Shown: positions 51,526 through 59,814 of the stretch, in pieces | Numbering within the stretch: the first letter of the stretch is position 1 | Layout: each line of letters starts with the position of its first letter | Assembly: GCA_949293415.1 (NCBI GenBank) | Contig: CASFDK010000027.1 | Coordinates: 1 to 64,000, forward strand | From: an uncultured Verrucomicrobiota bacterium | Lineage (GTDB): Bacteria; Verrucomicrobiota; Verrucomicrobiia; Opitutales; Intestinicryptomonadaceae | Direction of reading: 5' to 3' | Length of the DNA: 64,000 bases | Made by a program: the position numbers and the translations under genes | Notes under the pieces: model-generated | Databases searched by the model: none | The model's input: only the letters and a program-made list of their open reading frames with translations | Told to the model about the DNA's origin: nothing

Positions 51526-53080
51526 TAGTCAACCAGCCGTTGGAGTCGATTCCGATGCCATCAGCCAAAACCTGTTTGTCCGACGTATCGTAGATTTCGA
51601 GTCTGCCGTCCTTGAGCGCATTGACAAGGTTGTTGTACGACTCCGCTGTCGTGCCGATGTTAACCTTGTTGTCGGCAAAGCCCGTAATTTTGAGCGACGT
51701 GCCATTTGAAATGTTTATCGTCGTTTCTTCTGAGTCGAAAATGAGCTTTGCGGTATCGTTCATCAGGTTGATTTCAAGCGAATTTCCCGATTCCGAAGAA
51801 TTGAGGTACAAGTCCTTGAACGTCTGCTTTGAGTAGATGTTTACGACATTGCCGTTGCCGTTGAAGTTGCAGGCCGAAGCCAGACGGACACCCTTGCCGT
51901 TTTCGTCCTTGATGGCGTCTTCCTGTCTGAGGTCGGTTTGCGTGTTGCCCCAGAGCATATACTTTGCATCGCGCGCGCTCGAGTCGGCGTTCTTGATTGT
52001 CATCGTCGCGCCGTTCCGGATTTCGAGAGTCGATTTCTGTATGCCCCAGTCTCCCGCGTCGTAGCCTGCCATATCGATGCGTCCCACAACCGTCGTTGTC
52101 GAACCCGCGTACAGTATATTCTCCTTTCTGAGCACCAAGTGCTTTTCCGACGTATTGACGTGATTGTATACGAACGAGCCGTGATTCTTGAAATTAAAGA
52201 GTTGTCCCGACGAAGAGAAAGTCGCGTTTTCGCCCATTACAAGCGACGAGGTCGTCGCGATGTAGATGGTGCTTCCCGGCGACATATTGAGCGCGCCGTT
52301 GATTTGCGCATTCGTCGAAAATATGCTAAGCCCTCTGTTGTTCATTTTGAGCGTTGCACCTTCGGCAACATTGAGCGAACCCCTTTGGTCGATATATATC
52401 GAACCGCCGACATCGAGAGTGCCGTTTACGTTCAATTCGCCCGAGCCTAAACTTTTGCTGCCGATTGTCATTTTATCATCGGCACCGCCTTCCCAGCGGA
52501 GGTACGAATCCGCCGCTATAGTCAGCTTTGATGTATAGCCGCTTCCCGCCTTAACGCCTACATTTACGCTCTTTGTCTGAAGCGTGCCGTTGTAGTGCGT
52601 GAAGATGGCATCCTGACTCGAAGGACCGCCCGTGTCGTTGTCGACGTTGAAGTAATCGGTAGCCACCAATTTCATATTGGTTTCTTTGTAGTCGGCACTT
52701 GAATTTGTTACCGTCAGCGTGCCCAAAGTCTGCGTAAAGCCCCCAGAGTCCATCGCGGTGACCGCTTCGGATGTGTTTGCGTCTATCGACAGGCTGCTGC
52801 GGATGTTTGCATAGCCCTGTGCTTCGCCGTCGGTCGCCTTAACCGAAGTGATTGTTGGCGTAGTGCCGTTAACATTGTAATAACCCGTCTTGTATCCAGC
52901 CGAGGGGGCGGGTGCAAGCGACGTGTCCAAGATGAGGTCGTTGCCCGCAGCTTTTGTCGCGTCGATGTTTGTTCTTATTGCAACCGAGCAGTCGGCGGCT
53001 GCCGTTACCGTGTAGGTTTCCGCGCCTGCCGTTGCCGCAAAGGCTGCCAGGCAGAATGTATATAGTAGCGTTTTCTTCAT
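51440..53080 (-). CDS. PEP-CTERM surface protein 2
   Basis: The 546-residue protein has a signal peptide (MKKTLLYTFCLAAFAATAGA) and a PEP-CTERM anchor (VPEPAEWAAIFGAIALGLAV, YRRRK). The centre is Ser/Thr/Asn/Gly-rich with many short strands (TITSVKATDGEAQGYANIRS, SGELNVNGTLDVGGSIYI), a beta-solenoid pattern as in autotransporter-type stalks. It is paralogous in layout to its neighbours, but only the last 26 residues and the 3' flank are nearly identical at DNA level. The ATG at 53080 is chosen for the signal peptide; an upstream open frame adds AT-rich low-complexity residues. Confidence 0.88.
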   Translation of the reverse strand: MKKTLLYTFCLAAFAATAGAETYTVTAAADCSVAIRTNIDATKAAGNDLILDTSLAPAPSAGYKTGYYNVNGTTPTITSVKATDGEAQGYANIRSSLSIDANTSEAVTAMDSGGFTQTLGTLTVTNSSADYKETNMKLVATDYFNVDNDTGGPSSQDAIFTHYNGTLQTKSVNVGVKAGSGYTSKLTIAADSYLRWEGGADDKMTIGSKSLGSGELNVNGTLDVGGSIYIDQRGSLNVAEGATLKMNNRGLSIFSTNAQINGALNMSPGSTIYIATTSSLVMGENATFSSSGQLFNFKNHGSFVYNHVNTSEKHLVLRKENILYAGSTTTVVGRIDMAGYDAGDWGIQKSTLEIRNGATMTIKNADSSARDAKYMLWGNTQTDLRQEDAIKDENGKGVRLASACNFNGNGNVVNIYSKQTFKDLYLNSSESGNSLEINLMNDTAKLIFDSEETTINISNGTSLKITGFADNKVNIGTTAESYNNLVNALKDGRLEIYDTSDKQVLADGIGIDSNGWLTMTAVPEPAEWAAIFGAIALGLAVYRRRK

Positions 53081-53438
53081 AGATAATACCAATATGATTT
53101 TTTGCGTTAAGCTTTCATTCAACGCCCGAACTGCGTTTTGGTCAAGAATATTTTTGCATTTTATGTTGTTGAAAATTTGTAAATTGCAATTTGCCGTTTG
53201 TTGAGAAAGATTTGAGAGCACCCTCCTTTCTCTTTGAATTGGATTTTATATCTTGTTGAATGTAAATATATAAATCGGGATAGTTTGTTGAGATGGAAAA
53301 GAAGTTTTATGTATTTTTTCTCAAATTTGCTCAACTTATGTGAAATTGGAAGTGGTTTATTGGGCGTGCTTTTCATTGCCGAACAAACAAAGAAGCCCCG
53401 CTTTTACGGGGCTTCTTCAAAGTGCCTGTTTTATAGTC
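53081..53438. other. AT-rich spacer between PEP-CTERM genes 2 and 3
   Basis: This 358-base gap is much richer in A and T than its flanks. Its first half should hold the promoter of PEP-CTERM gene 2 on the minus strand. Near its end lies the terminator of gene 3 (53392-53417). Short open frames on both strands lack ribosome-binding sites and recognisable content, so no gene is called. Confidence 0.6.
53392..53417 (-). terminator. Terminator of PEP-CTERM gene 3
   Basis: GAAGCCCCG pairs with CGGGGCTTC around a short loop; the minus strand continues with a T-rich tail. It differs in sequence from the shared hairpin of the other two genes. Confidence 0.75.
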
Positions 53439-55103
53439 CTACTTGCGTCTGCGGTAAAGAGCCAAGCCGAGTGCGATAGCCCCGAAGATTGCAGCCCATT
53501 CCGCGGGTTCGGGAACGGTCGTAAGCCAGTAGCCGCCCGCCACCGAGTCGAGCTCGCTGAAGCGCAGGGCGTCGTTCTTTGCACCGTCGATGAGAATCTT
53601 CGAGAGGAACTTTGTGTTTTCTTCGTCCGTGCCGATTGCACGGAAGAGAACGCTCTTTTCTTCGAAGCCGACAATGTCGAGCGAATTGCTTATAGCGTCG
53701 TCGAGTTCGCCGAAACCAACGTAAACTTCGCTGCCCACTGTCGCCGAGCCTTTGATGTTGCCGACAATCAGCAGCGCACCGTCGTCGAGCGTAATCGTGG
53801 AAGATTTTCCCGAAACCGACGAAATCGACAGAAGCGAGTTGATTTCGAACGTTGCGTCATTGCCCACCGCAATCTGCGTTCTGCCGCCGCGCAAGAGAAC
53901 CGAGGAATTCCACTTATTGTCGGCGTTGACTCTGAAGCCGCCGAACTCGTTCATCTTGATGTTGCCGTTAAGCTCGTTGCCCGTCGAATTGAAGGTCGTC
54001 GAGATTCTGCCCGCCGCAGTCGTAAGGTTGCCCGTTATCAGGAAGAGTCCGTCGACCGCCAGCGTGCCCGTTTTGCCTACAACCATATCGTTGTTGGAAT
54101 CCGTTTTGAACTCTCCCGAGACATTCATCGCGCCGTCGATGTTCATCTTCATATTGCTTGCGCCGTCGGAGAAACTGACGGTTTTGAACGTAGCCTTGCC
54201 GCCTTCCTTGAGGTTGAAGGTTGCCGCGCCCGTGCCCTTCAGCGTGGAAGTCGCCGCGTTTACCGTGCCCCAAATGTTTGCCGTCGCCGAGTGTTCATTT
54301 GCTGTGCCGACGTAGAAAAAGTTTGCATTGTTGAGCGTATACGATGAAGCGGAGTCTATGTTTATCACCGAAGCGCCTCTGCCTTTGTAGCCCCCATAGG
54401 TTTGCACGTTTGCGCCGTTCGTAAACTCCACGATTGAGTCGCCCTCCGCCGCGATGTCGCCGCCGACGAACTTTTTCGTAGAGCCGTCCAACGAGAATTT
54501 GATGTTCGAAAGCATCATGTAGCTGTTGAAGTTCGTTTCGCCCTTGAAGAGCAGCTGCGAGTTTTCCGAACCCTGCCCCTTACCGGAGAACGCGCTCGCA
54601 TTGTTGAACTTGATTCCCGTGTCGAAAACCACTTTCGCCTTTTGGCTTGTCGCGTTCGTCGTCGTCAAGGCAATGTACGAGGTGGTAGCGTTGGTGAAAT
54701 TGACTTCGCCCGTGCCGTCGAAATACAGGTCGGCGTAGTAGGTGTTCAGGTTGAAGAACGAAGTACCTTTCGAGAAGTTCAATACCGAGTTCTTCTCTTC
54801 GCTGAAAATAAGGTGTAAATCGCTCCCGATTCCGCCGCCGCCGCTGACTTTTATCGCGCCGATTTCGCGAGTGCCGTCGAAGATGATATATCCCGGCGCC
54901 GAGGTTTTGCCGTCGATGCCCTTCCAGACGGCTTCGTCGCTTGTCGTCGCCATCGTGCCGTTTGCCCACGGCTGATTTTTTGTTGTCGAAGACCATTCGT
55001 ACGCGCCTTCCGCCGTCGAAGAGCCGTAGAACGAAACGTCCGCCGCCGATGCGCACAGTGCGCCGAGGGCGGTAATAGTTGTTGCCGATAATAATTTTTT
55101 CAT
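53439..55103 (-). CDS. PEP-CTERM surface protein 3
   Basis: The 554-residue protein has a signal peptide (MKKLLSATTITALGALCASA) and ends VPEPAEWAAIFGAIALGLAL, YRRRK. The mature part is rich in Asn, Ser, Thr, Ala and Gly and shows repeated strand-turn units (FNLKEGGKATFKTVSFSDGA, LNGNIKMNEFGGFRVNADN). It is divergent from the AraC-type regulator, 136 bases away. The anchor codons and about 75 bases at the 3' end match the other two genes, but the terminator does not. Confidence 0.88.
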   Translation of the reverse strand: MKKLLSATTITALGALCASAADVSFYGSSTAEGAYEWSSTTKNQPWANGTMATTSDEAVWKGIDGKTSAPGYIIFDGTREIGAIKVSGGGGIGSDLHLIFSEEKNSVLNFSKGTSFFNLNTYYADLYFDGTGEVNFTNATTSYIALTTTNATSQKAKVVFDTGIKFNNASAFSGKGQGSENSQLLFKGETNFNSYMMLSNIKFSLDGSTKKFVGGDIAAEGDSIVEFTNGANVQTYGGYKGRGASVINIDSASSYTLNNANFFYVGTANEHSATANIWGTVNAATSTLKGTGAATFNLKEGGKATFKTVSFSDGASNMKMNIDGAMNVSGEFKTDSNNDMVVGKTGTLAVDGLFLITGNLTTAAGRISTTFNSTGNELNGNIKMNEFGGFRVNADNKWNSSVLLRGGRTQIAVGNDATFEINSLLSISSVSGKSSTITLDDGALLIVGNIKGSATVGSEVYVGFGELDDAISNSLDIVGFEEKSVLFRAIGTDEENTKFLSKILIDGAKNDALRFSELDSVAGGYWLTTVPEPAEWAAIFGAIALGLALYRRRK

Positions 55104-55239
55104 AACCGTTTTTCTCCTGTTGTCGGGAAATCTCGGGCGGACACGACCGTCCGTTTTGCAATCTCACGGACATTGTAAATAAATTCTTGCAAAAAAGCCA
55201 GTAATAAATTTAGGTATCTTCGGAAAAACAGATATTGCC

Positions 55240-56196
55240 ATGAAGCAGAAGATTACTCCGCACGAAAAATACATTTGGCAGATATTCGACGACAACCAGC
55301 TCCGGCTTCTTCCAAGGGGCAACAAGGTAAGCTACTTCTCGAACAACAGTAGCACCCGCTATATGCCGTCGAACCTAATCAACAGCGGTACGCACACAAT
55401 CACCGTTCCCGAAAATCTGCCGACAGACATTCTCGCAAAGCGCGGGATAGTTTCGGGCGGATTCGCCGAACACACAAAGGGTTATTACCACTCGCGCCGA
55501 AACAAGAAATTCACCGACGTTTTGTGCGTCGTGCGCGGGGTGCTTTCGGTAAAGTACGACGGCAAAAAATACAAACTCCGCAAGGGCGAGGCCCTGATAA
55601 TTCCGCCGAACCGCCTGTGCGACTCGTACATCGAAGTGCCGAAGTCGAATCTGTTCTGGATGCACTTCAAAAACAATGCCTATTGGAACAGGATTTTCGG
55701 AAGCGAAATCATAATCAAGCCGCTTGCGCGCTTCAACGACATCCACTCCGTGATGCACGTCTACCTGAACGAGGTCTACGGCAAACACCGCTCCATGATT
55801 ATTCTCGAGGCTCTCGCCGACGCGCTCGCCGAGCTTGTAAAGGGCGAGTTCCTGCCGAACCAGCGGGCGACCAAGCAGGAGCAGCGCGATAAACTTGCCG
55901 AGATGCTTTCGCGCGTGGCGAAAAATCCCGAGAAGAAGTGGCGTTCGATGGATGTTGCCAGCGAGTTTTGCATATCTGTAAAGCAGCTCGACGAATTTTG
56001 CCTTGAGTACACGGCGCAGACTTTTCCGAAGTACGTTTTGAAGACGAGGATGACAATAGCCAAGGAAATGATGAAGTCGAAGGGTTTGACGATGGCGGAA
56101 ATCGCAAAAAAGGTGGGGTATTCAACGCCGTATTCGTTCTCGAGAATCTTCAAAAGCTATTACGGGTCGTCGCCCCGAAACTATGACGGCGCGTGA
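55240..56196 (+). CDS. AraC-family transcriptional regulator
   Basis: The 318-residue protein has an N-terminal cupin-like sensing domain (YYHSRRNKKFTDVLCVVRGV, KLRKGEALIIPP, FWMHF) and a C-terminal pair of helix-turn-helix motifs (WRSMDVASEFCISVKQLDEFC; then TMAEIAKKVGYSTPYSFSRI followed by FKSYYGSSPRNY). The second helix-turn-helix is the AraC signature. The closest gene is the divergent PEP-CTERM gene, so it may control it. Ligand unknown; AraC proteins with this cupin domain often sense sugars, which fits the many glycosidases in the window. Confidence 0.92.
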   Translation: MKQKITPHEKYIWQIFDDNQLRLLPRGNKVSYFSNNSSTRYMPSNLINSGTHTITVPENLPTDILAKRGIVSGGFAEHTKGYYHSRRNKKFTDVLCVVRGVLSVKYDGKKYKLRKGEALIIPPNRLCDSYIEVPKSNLFWMHFKNNAYWNRIFGSEIIIKPLARFNDIHSVMHVYLNEVYGKHRSMIILEALADALAELVKGEFLPNQRATKQEQRDKLAEMLSRVAKNPEKKWRSMDVASEFCISVKQLDEFCLEYTAQTFPKYVLKTRMTIAKEMMKSKGLTMAEIAKKVGYSTPYSFSRIFKSYYGSSPRNYDGA

Positions 56197-56235
56197 AAGT
56201 ACTTCCCTAAGGGCGTTTCACAAACGCCCCAGACC

Positions 56236-56405
56236 GCACGCGTACGCCAGGTACGCTGTGCGCCCTGTGTCGTTTGCAAAGCCACCCTTATGAAAGCACT
56301 TTGACGCGCCTAAAGTTACAGTGCTTCGCACGGAAGTTTTTAGGGCGTTTACGGGGATAAGTTTTGTTGTTTGTGGCGGAACGCCCGAGGCGTTGTCCGA
56401 ACTTA
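56236..56405 (+). repeat. Direct repeat unit 1 (period 182 bases)
   Basis: The unit runs from GCACGCGTACG to CGAACTTA. It matches 56420-56588 over almost its whole length; the core from TACGCTGTGCGCCC to CGGAAGTTTTT is identical in both. Confidence 0.85.
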
Positions 56406-56406
56406 C
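56357..56406. repeat. Short palindromic element, copy 3 (ATAAGTT ... AACTTAC)
   Basis: ATAAGTT at 56357-56363 and AACTTAC at 56400-56406 enclose the inner hairpin AACGCCCGAGGCGTT. Same design as copies at 8101, 15624 and 56540. Confidence 0.65.
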
Positions 56407-56419
56407 TTTTACGGACTTC

Positions 56420-56588
56420 GCACGTACGCCAAGTACGCTGTGCGCCCTGTGTCGTTTGCAAAGCCACCCTTATGAAAGCACTTTGACGCGCCTAAAGTTA
56501 CAGTGCTTCGCACGGAAGTTTTTTAGGATGTTTACGGGGATAAGTTTTGTTTTTTTGCGCGGAACGCCCGAGGCGTTTCTCGAACTTA
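56420..56588 (+). repeat. Direct repeat unit 2 (period 182 bases)
   Basis: Second copy of the unit at 56236-56405, beginning GCACGTACG. It keeps the identical core and diverges mainly around the T-rich stretch before the inner hairpin. Confidence 0.85.
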
Positions 56589-56589
56589 T
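56540..56589. repeat. Short palindromic element, copy 4 (ATAAGTT ... AACTTAT)
   Basis: ATAAGTT at 56540-56546 and AACTTAT at 56583-56589 are exact inverse complements around the same AACGCCCGAGGCGTT hairpin. Confidence 0.65.
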
Positions 56590-56603
56590 TCAGACCACAG
56601 CAC

Positions 56604-56639
56604 GCGTACTTGGATACGAGAGAGTCGCCGAACGACCGA
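56604..56639 (+). repeat. 36-base direct repeat, copy 1
   Basis: Begins GCGTACTTGGATACG and ends AACGACCGA. It matches 56770-56805 at 32 of 36 positions. Confidence 0.7.
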
Positions 56640-56649
56640 GTTGTATATA

Positions 56650-56680
56650 AAAAAAGACATTACTTGTTCGTAATGTCTTT
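56650..56680. terminator. Bidirectional hairpin terminator
   Basis: AAAGACATTAC (56653-56663) and GTAATGTCTTT (56670-56680) are perfect inverse complements around a 6-base loop, with A before and T at the end. It can stop transcripts from both the AraC and the GspF side. Confidence 0.75.
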
Positions 56681-56769
56681 AAGAGTTCGATGGTGAGAAC
56701 GTGGGACTCGCGATTTGGCGTAATGATTTTGGAGCTAAAAAGGCGGCGCAAGGTTGGCGGCGGGTCGAA

Positions 56770-56805
56770 GCGTACTTGAGTACGTGAGAGTCGCCGAACG
56801 ACTGA
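56770..56805 (+). repeat. 36-base direct repeat, copy 2
   Basis: Begins GCGTACTTGAGTACG and ends AACGACTGA, second copy of 56604-56639. Confidence 0.7.
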
Positions 56806-56841
56806 AGAGACGCCTTTTTTAGCCCAAAAGCATTCGCCAAA

Positions 56842-58083
56842 TCAGCCGCCTGTCAGCTTTTGGATGATTTGGATGATGGGCAGGAAGAGGGCGATAACAA
56901 TAGTACCCACCATTACCGCCAGGAACACGATCATAATCGGCTCGATAACCGACGTTATGCCGCCCACCGCATTGTCGACTTCTTCGTCGTAGTTGTCGGC
57001 GATTCTGTTGAGCATTTCCGAGAGCTGACCCGTTTCTTCGCCGACTTCCACCATGCTTGTTACCATTGTGGGAAATATTTTCTGCTGGTCGAGGGGCGTA
57101 GCGAGGGGTTCGCCGTCGCGTACTCTGTCGTGCACACGCAGGAGTGCGTCGGAAATGACACTGTTTTTGATTGTGCCGCGCGTGATGTTGAGTGCTTCCA
57201 AAATGGGAACACCCGAAGCGAGCAGCGTGCCGAACGTGCGCGTGAAACGCGCAACCGTCGATTTCATCACGAGGTCGCCGAACTTGGGCAGGCGCAATCC
57301 CGCAATATCCCAAAGCCTGATACCGACCTTCGTCTTGAAGAAAATCTTAACCGCTGCGATAACGGCAATGACAATGCCGAGCGTGGCGATGTAATTTTGC
57401 TTCATAAAGTCGGAAATGTCGATAATCGACTGGGTGAGGGCGGGCATCGGCGCGCCGTTTAGCATATCCGAGAAAATTTTCTGGAACTGCGGAACGACGA
57501 AAATCATAAGGATTACCACAATCGCCAGCGCAACGGTCAAAATCACGATAGGGTAAACCATCGCGCTCTTGACCTTGTTCGTGGTCTTCATCGCCTTTTC
57601 CTGGAACGTTGCGAGACGGTCGAGAACAACGTCGAGCACGCCGCCGGCTTCGCCCGCGCGAGCCATATTTACATAGAGCTTGTCGAACACCTTGGGGTGC
57701 TGCTGCAGACCGTCGGAGAACTTATTGCCCGTGCGGACTGCGTCGGCAAGGTTGTCTACGATATCCTTGAAATAGGGGTTCTTTTCCTGTCTGCCGATTA
57801 CTTCGAGCGAGCGCAGAAGCGGCAGACCCGCCTTGAGCAGGGTTGCTAGCTGGCGCGAGAAAATCGTGACATTTTCGCTTGTAACGCCCGTGCCGAACAT
57901 AGGCTTGCGCTGCTTTTTCGCCGCCGCCTTTTTCTCGGACTGGATTGCGACTTCCGATATGCGCGATACCGTAAGACCTTGGTCTGCGAGTTCCTTGCGC
58001 GCGGTGCGCTCGCTTGTAGATTCGAGCACGCCGCTCATCTCGCGGCCGTCCTTGTCCAAGGCTGAATATTTGAATTTTGCCAT
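56842..58083 (-). CDS. Type II secretion / type IV pilus inner membrane platform protein (GspF/PilC)
   Basis: The 413-residue protein has the two T2SF domains of the family. The start AKFKYSALDKDGREMSGVLE and the hits GVTSENVTIFSRQLATLLKAGLPLLRSLEVI and RFTRTFGTLLASGVPILEALNITRG are typical, as are SMVEVGEETGQLSEML and the last membrane helix IMIVFLAVMVGTIVIALFLPI. It anchors the pilus or secretion machine in the inner membrane and is turned by the ATPase. It lies 36 bases downstream of a PilB-type ATPase gene in the same operon. Confidence 0.95.
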   Translation of the reverse strand: MAKFKYSALDKDGREMSGVLESTSERTARKELADQGLTVSRISEVAIQSEKKAAAKKQRKPMFGTGVTSENVTIFSRQLATLLKAGLPLLRSLEVIGRQEKNPYFKDIVDNLADAVRTGNKFSDGLQQHPKVFDKLYVNMARAGEAGGVLDVVLDRLATFQEKAMKTTNKVKSAMVYPIVILTVALAIVVILMIFVVPQFQKIFSDMLNGAPMPALTQSIIDISDFMKQNYIATLGIVIAVIAAVKIFFKTKVGIRLWDIAGLRLPKFGDLVMKSTVARFTRTFGTLLASGVPILEALNITRGTIKNSVISDALLRVHDRVRDGEPLATPLDQQKIFPTMVTSMVEVGEETGQLSEMLNRIADNYDEEVDNAVGGITSVIEPIMIVFLAVMVGTIVIALFLPIIQIIQKLTGG

Positions 58084-58119
58084 AGGTATAACCTTTTGAT
58101 GATTCTTGGGGTGATGGGT

Positions 58120-59802
58120 TTAAGTGTATTTCAAGACTTCGTCGACGGTTGTTGCGCCGTCGAATATCGCGCGCAGACCGTCGTCTCTGAGGGTGCGCAT
58201 ACCGAGCTCGATTGCCTTTTGCTTGAGAACCATGGTCGGGGCGCGGTTTGTAATTAAATCGCGCAGCGCGTCGTTGACAAGCAAAAGTTCGAAAAGCCCC
58301 TGCCGTCCGCGGTAGCCCGAGCCGCCGCAGTCGGCGCAGCCCTTGCCGAAGAAGAACTGCTTGTCGGCGATTTCAATCGGGTCGACACCGAGGCGGTCGA
58401 TAAGCTCTTGGTCTGGTTCGTACGCCGTGCGGCAGGTCGTGCAGATTTTTCGGACGAGTCGCTGACCGAGCACGCCTTCGAGGGACGCTGCGATAAGATA
58501 GGGCTCGAGACCCATATCCATAAGACGCGTAACAGCCCCCGGCGAGTCGTTCGTGTGGAGCGTCGCGAGAACAACGTGCCCCGTAAGGGACGCCTGAACG
58601 GCGATTTGCGCGGTTTCCAAGTCGCGAATTTCGCCGACCATTATCTTGTCGGGGTCCTGACGGAGGAAGGCGCGCAGGCATCGGGCGAAGTCCAGCCCCA
58701 CTTGGTGGTTGATCTGCACCTGCATAATGCCGTCGATTTCGTATTCGACGGGGTCTTCGGAAGTGAGGATTTTAACGTCCACCGTGTTGACTTCGCGCAG
58801 CGCGGAGTAAAGGGTTGTCGTCTTACCCGAACCCGTCGGACCAGTTACGATGAAAATACCGTTCGGCATCTTTACGAGCCTGCGGATATTGTTCATAATT
58901 TCGTCGGTCATACTGAGCTTTTCGAGGTCGAGGTTTACGACGCTCTTGTCGAGAACACGGAGCACGACGCTCTCGCCGAACTGGGTCGGGAGAGTCGAAA
59001 CACGCAAGTCCACGGGTCTGCCCGAGATTGTCATTTTGATTCTGCCGTCCTGCGGAATGCGGTTTTCGGCGATGTTCAAGTTCGCCAAAACCTTGATGCG
59101 CGAGATTACGGGCAACGCCAAACTTTTGGGCGGCGGGGCCATTTCGTAGAGCGCGCCGTCGATACGGTAGCGGATGCGGAACTGGTCTTCGAACGGTTCG
59201 AAGTGGATGTCGGAGGCCTTGTCGCGGATTGCCTGCTGCAAAATGAGGTTTACGAAGCGGATAATCGGCGTTTCGTTCGCCAGATTCGCCGCGTCGTTTT
59301 CGCCCGCGTCGTCGCCGAAATCGACCTGCGAGATTTCGGAAAGCAGGTCGTCGATGCTAGAATTTTCCTCGCCGTAGCATTGCACGATGAGCGTGTCCAC
59401 GGCGGCGGGGTCGGTAACGACCAAGTTCACGTCCTTGTTGAGCGTGAATGTAAGGTCGTCTATGACGGCATTGTTAAAGGGGTCTTTCGCGAGCAGGGTA
59501 ATCGAGGTGTCGTCAACCCTAATCGGCACCACGCCGTAGGTTCTTGCAAGGTTCGGGCGCAGCTGGCGGTAGATGTCCTCGCGGATGTCGGCGGGCGGGA
59601 TGGGCTCGTACTCGTACTTCAGGTCTTTTGCAATCGCCTCCAAGAGCTGCGGCTTTTCGACCAACCCGGAATCGACCGCCGCGTCCGCCAGCGACTTGCC
59701 CGTGCTGTTGCGCGTTTCGTTGAGTTCGTCAAGCTGCTGTTTGTCGAGAAGCTTGGCGGTCAGAAGAATATCGTAAATTGCGTTGTTGTGGTCTTCGAAC
59801 AT
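58120..59802 (-). CDS. PilB/GspE-type assembly ATPase, copy 1
   Basis: The 560-residue protein has an N-terminal MshEN-like domain (about 1-140), then the ATPase core: Walker A GPTGSGKT at 321-328, the Asp box starting EDPVEYE at 349, Walker B around IMVGEIRD at 387-394, and a zinc site with C454, C457, C489 and C492. All residues for activity are present. It powers assembly of pilin or pseudopilin fibres. Twelve bases downstream of a second, similar ATPase gene and 36 upstream of the platform protein gene. Confidence 0.95.
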   Translation of the reverse strand: MFEDHNNAIYDILLTAKLLDKQQLDELNETRNSTGKSLADAAVDSGLVEKPQLLEAIAKDLKYEYEPIPPADIREDIYRQLRPNLARTYGVVPIRVDDTSITLLAKDPFNNAVIDDLTFTLNKDVNLVVTDPAAVDTLIVQCYGEENSSIDDLLSEISQVDFGDDAGENDAANLANETPIIRFVNLILQQAIRDKASDIHFEPFEDQFRIRYRIDGALYEMAPPPKSLALPVISRIKVLANLNIAENRIPQDGRIKMTISGRPVDLRVSTLPTQFGESVVLRVLDKSVVNLDLEKLSMTDEIMNNIRRLVKMPNGIFIVTGPTGSGKTTTLYSALREVNTVDVKILTSEDPVEYEIDGIMQVQINHQVGLDFARCLRAFLRQDPDKIMVGEIRDLETAQIAVQASLTGHVVLATLHTNDSPGAVTRLMDMGLEPYLIAASLEGVLGQRLVRKICTTCRTAYEPDQELIDRLGVDPIEIADKQFFFGKGCADCGGSGYRGRQGLFELLLVNDALRDLITNRAPTMVLKQKAIELGMRTLRDDGLRAIFDGATTVDEVLKYT

Positions 59803-59814
59803 TGCGGTAAAATC

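Larger units (their letters stand above)
56197..56841. other. 645-base non-coding block of repeats and hairpins
   Basis: This convergent gap between the AraC gene and the GspF gene holds no supportable gene. It contains two direct repeats of about 170 bases (56236-56405, 56420-56588), two copies of a short palindromic element inside them, a strong hairpin (56650-56680), a pair of 36-base repeats, and a long inverted repeat (GCTAAAAAGGCG near 56735 and its complement near 56815) just after the GspF stop. Confidence 0.75.

Noticed and set aside
53161-53376. Small minus-strand gene in the AT-rich spacer
   Set aside because: Low-complexity Lys/Leu/Phe-rich translation, no ribosome-binding site and no known family.
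56236-56588. CRISPR array
   Set aside because: Only two units, 170 bases long, adjacent rather than separated by unique spacers; no cas genes in the window.
56321-56650. Open frame of 109 residues across the direct repeats
   Set aside because: It repeats itself (FTGISFV and GTPEA occur twice) only because the DNA repeats; no ribosome-binding site.
56690-56740. Possible tRNA remnant near GTTCGATGG
   Set aside because: No cloverleaf can be formed around it; no acceptor stem or anticodon arm.
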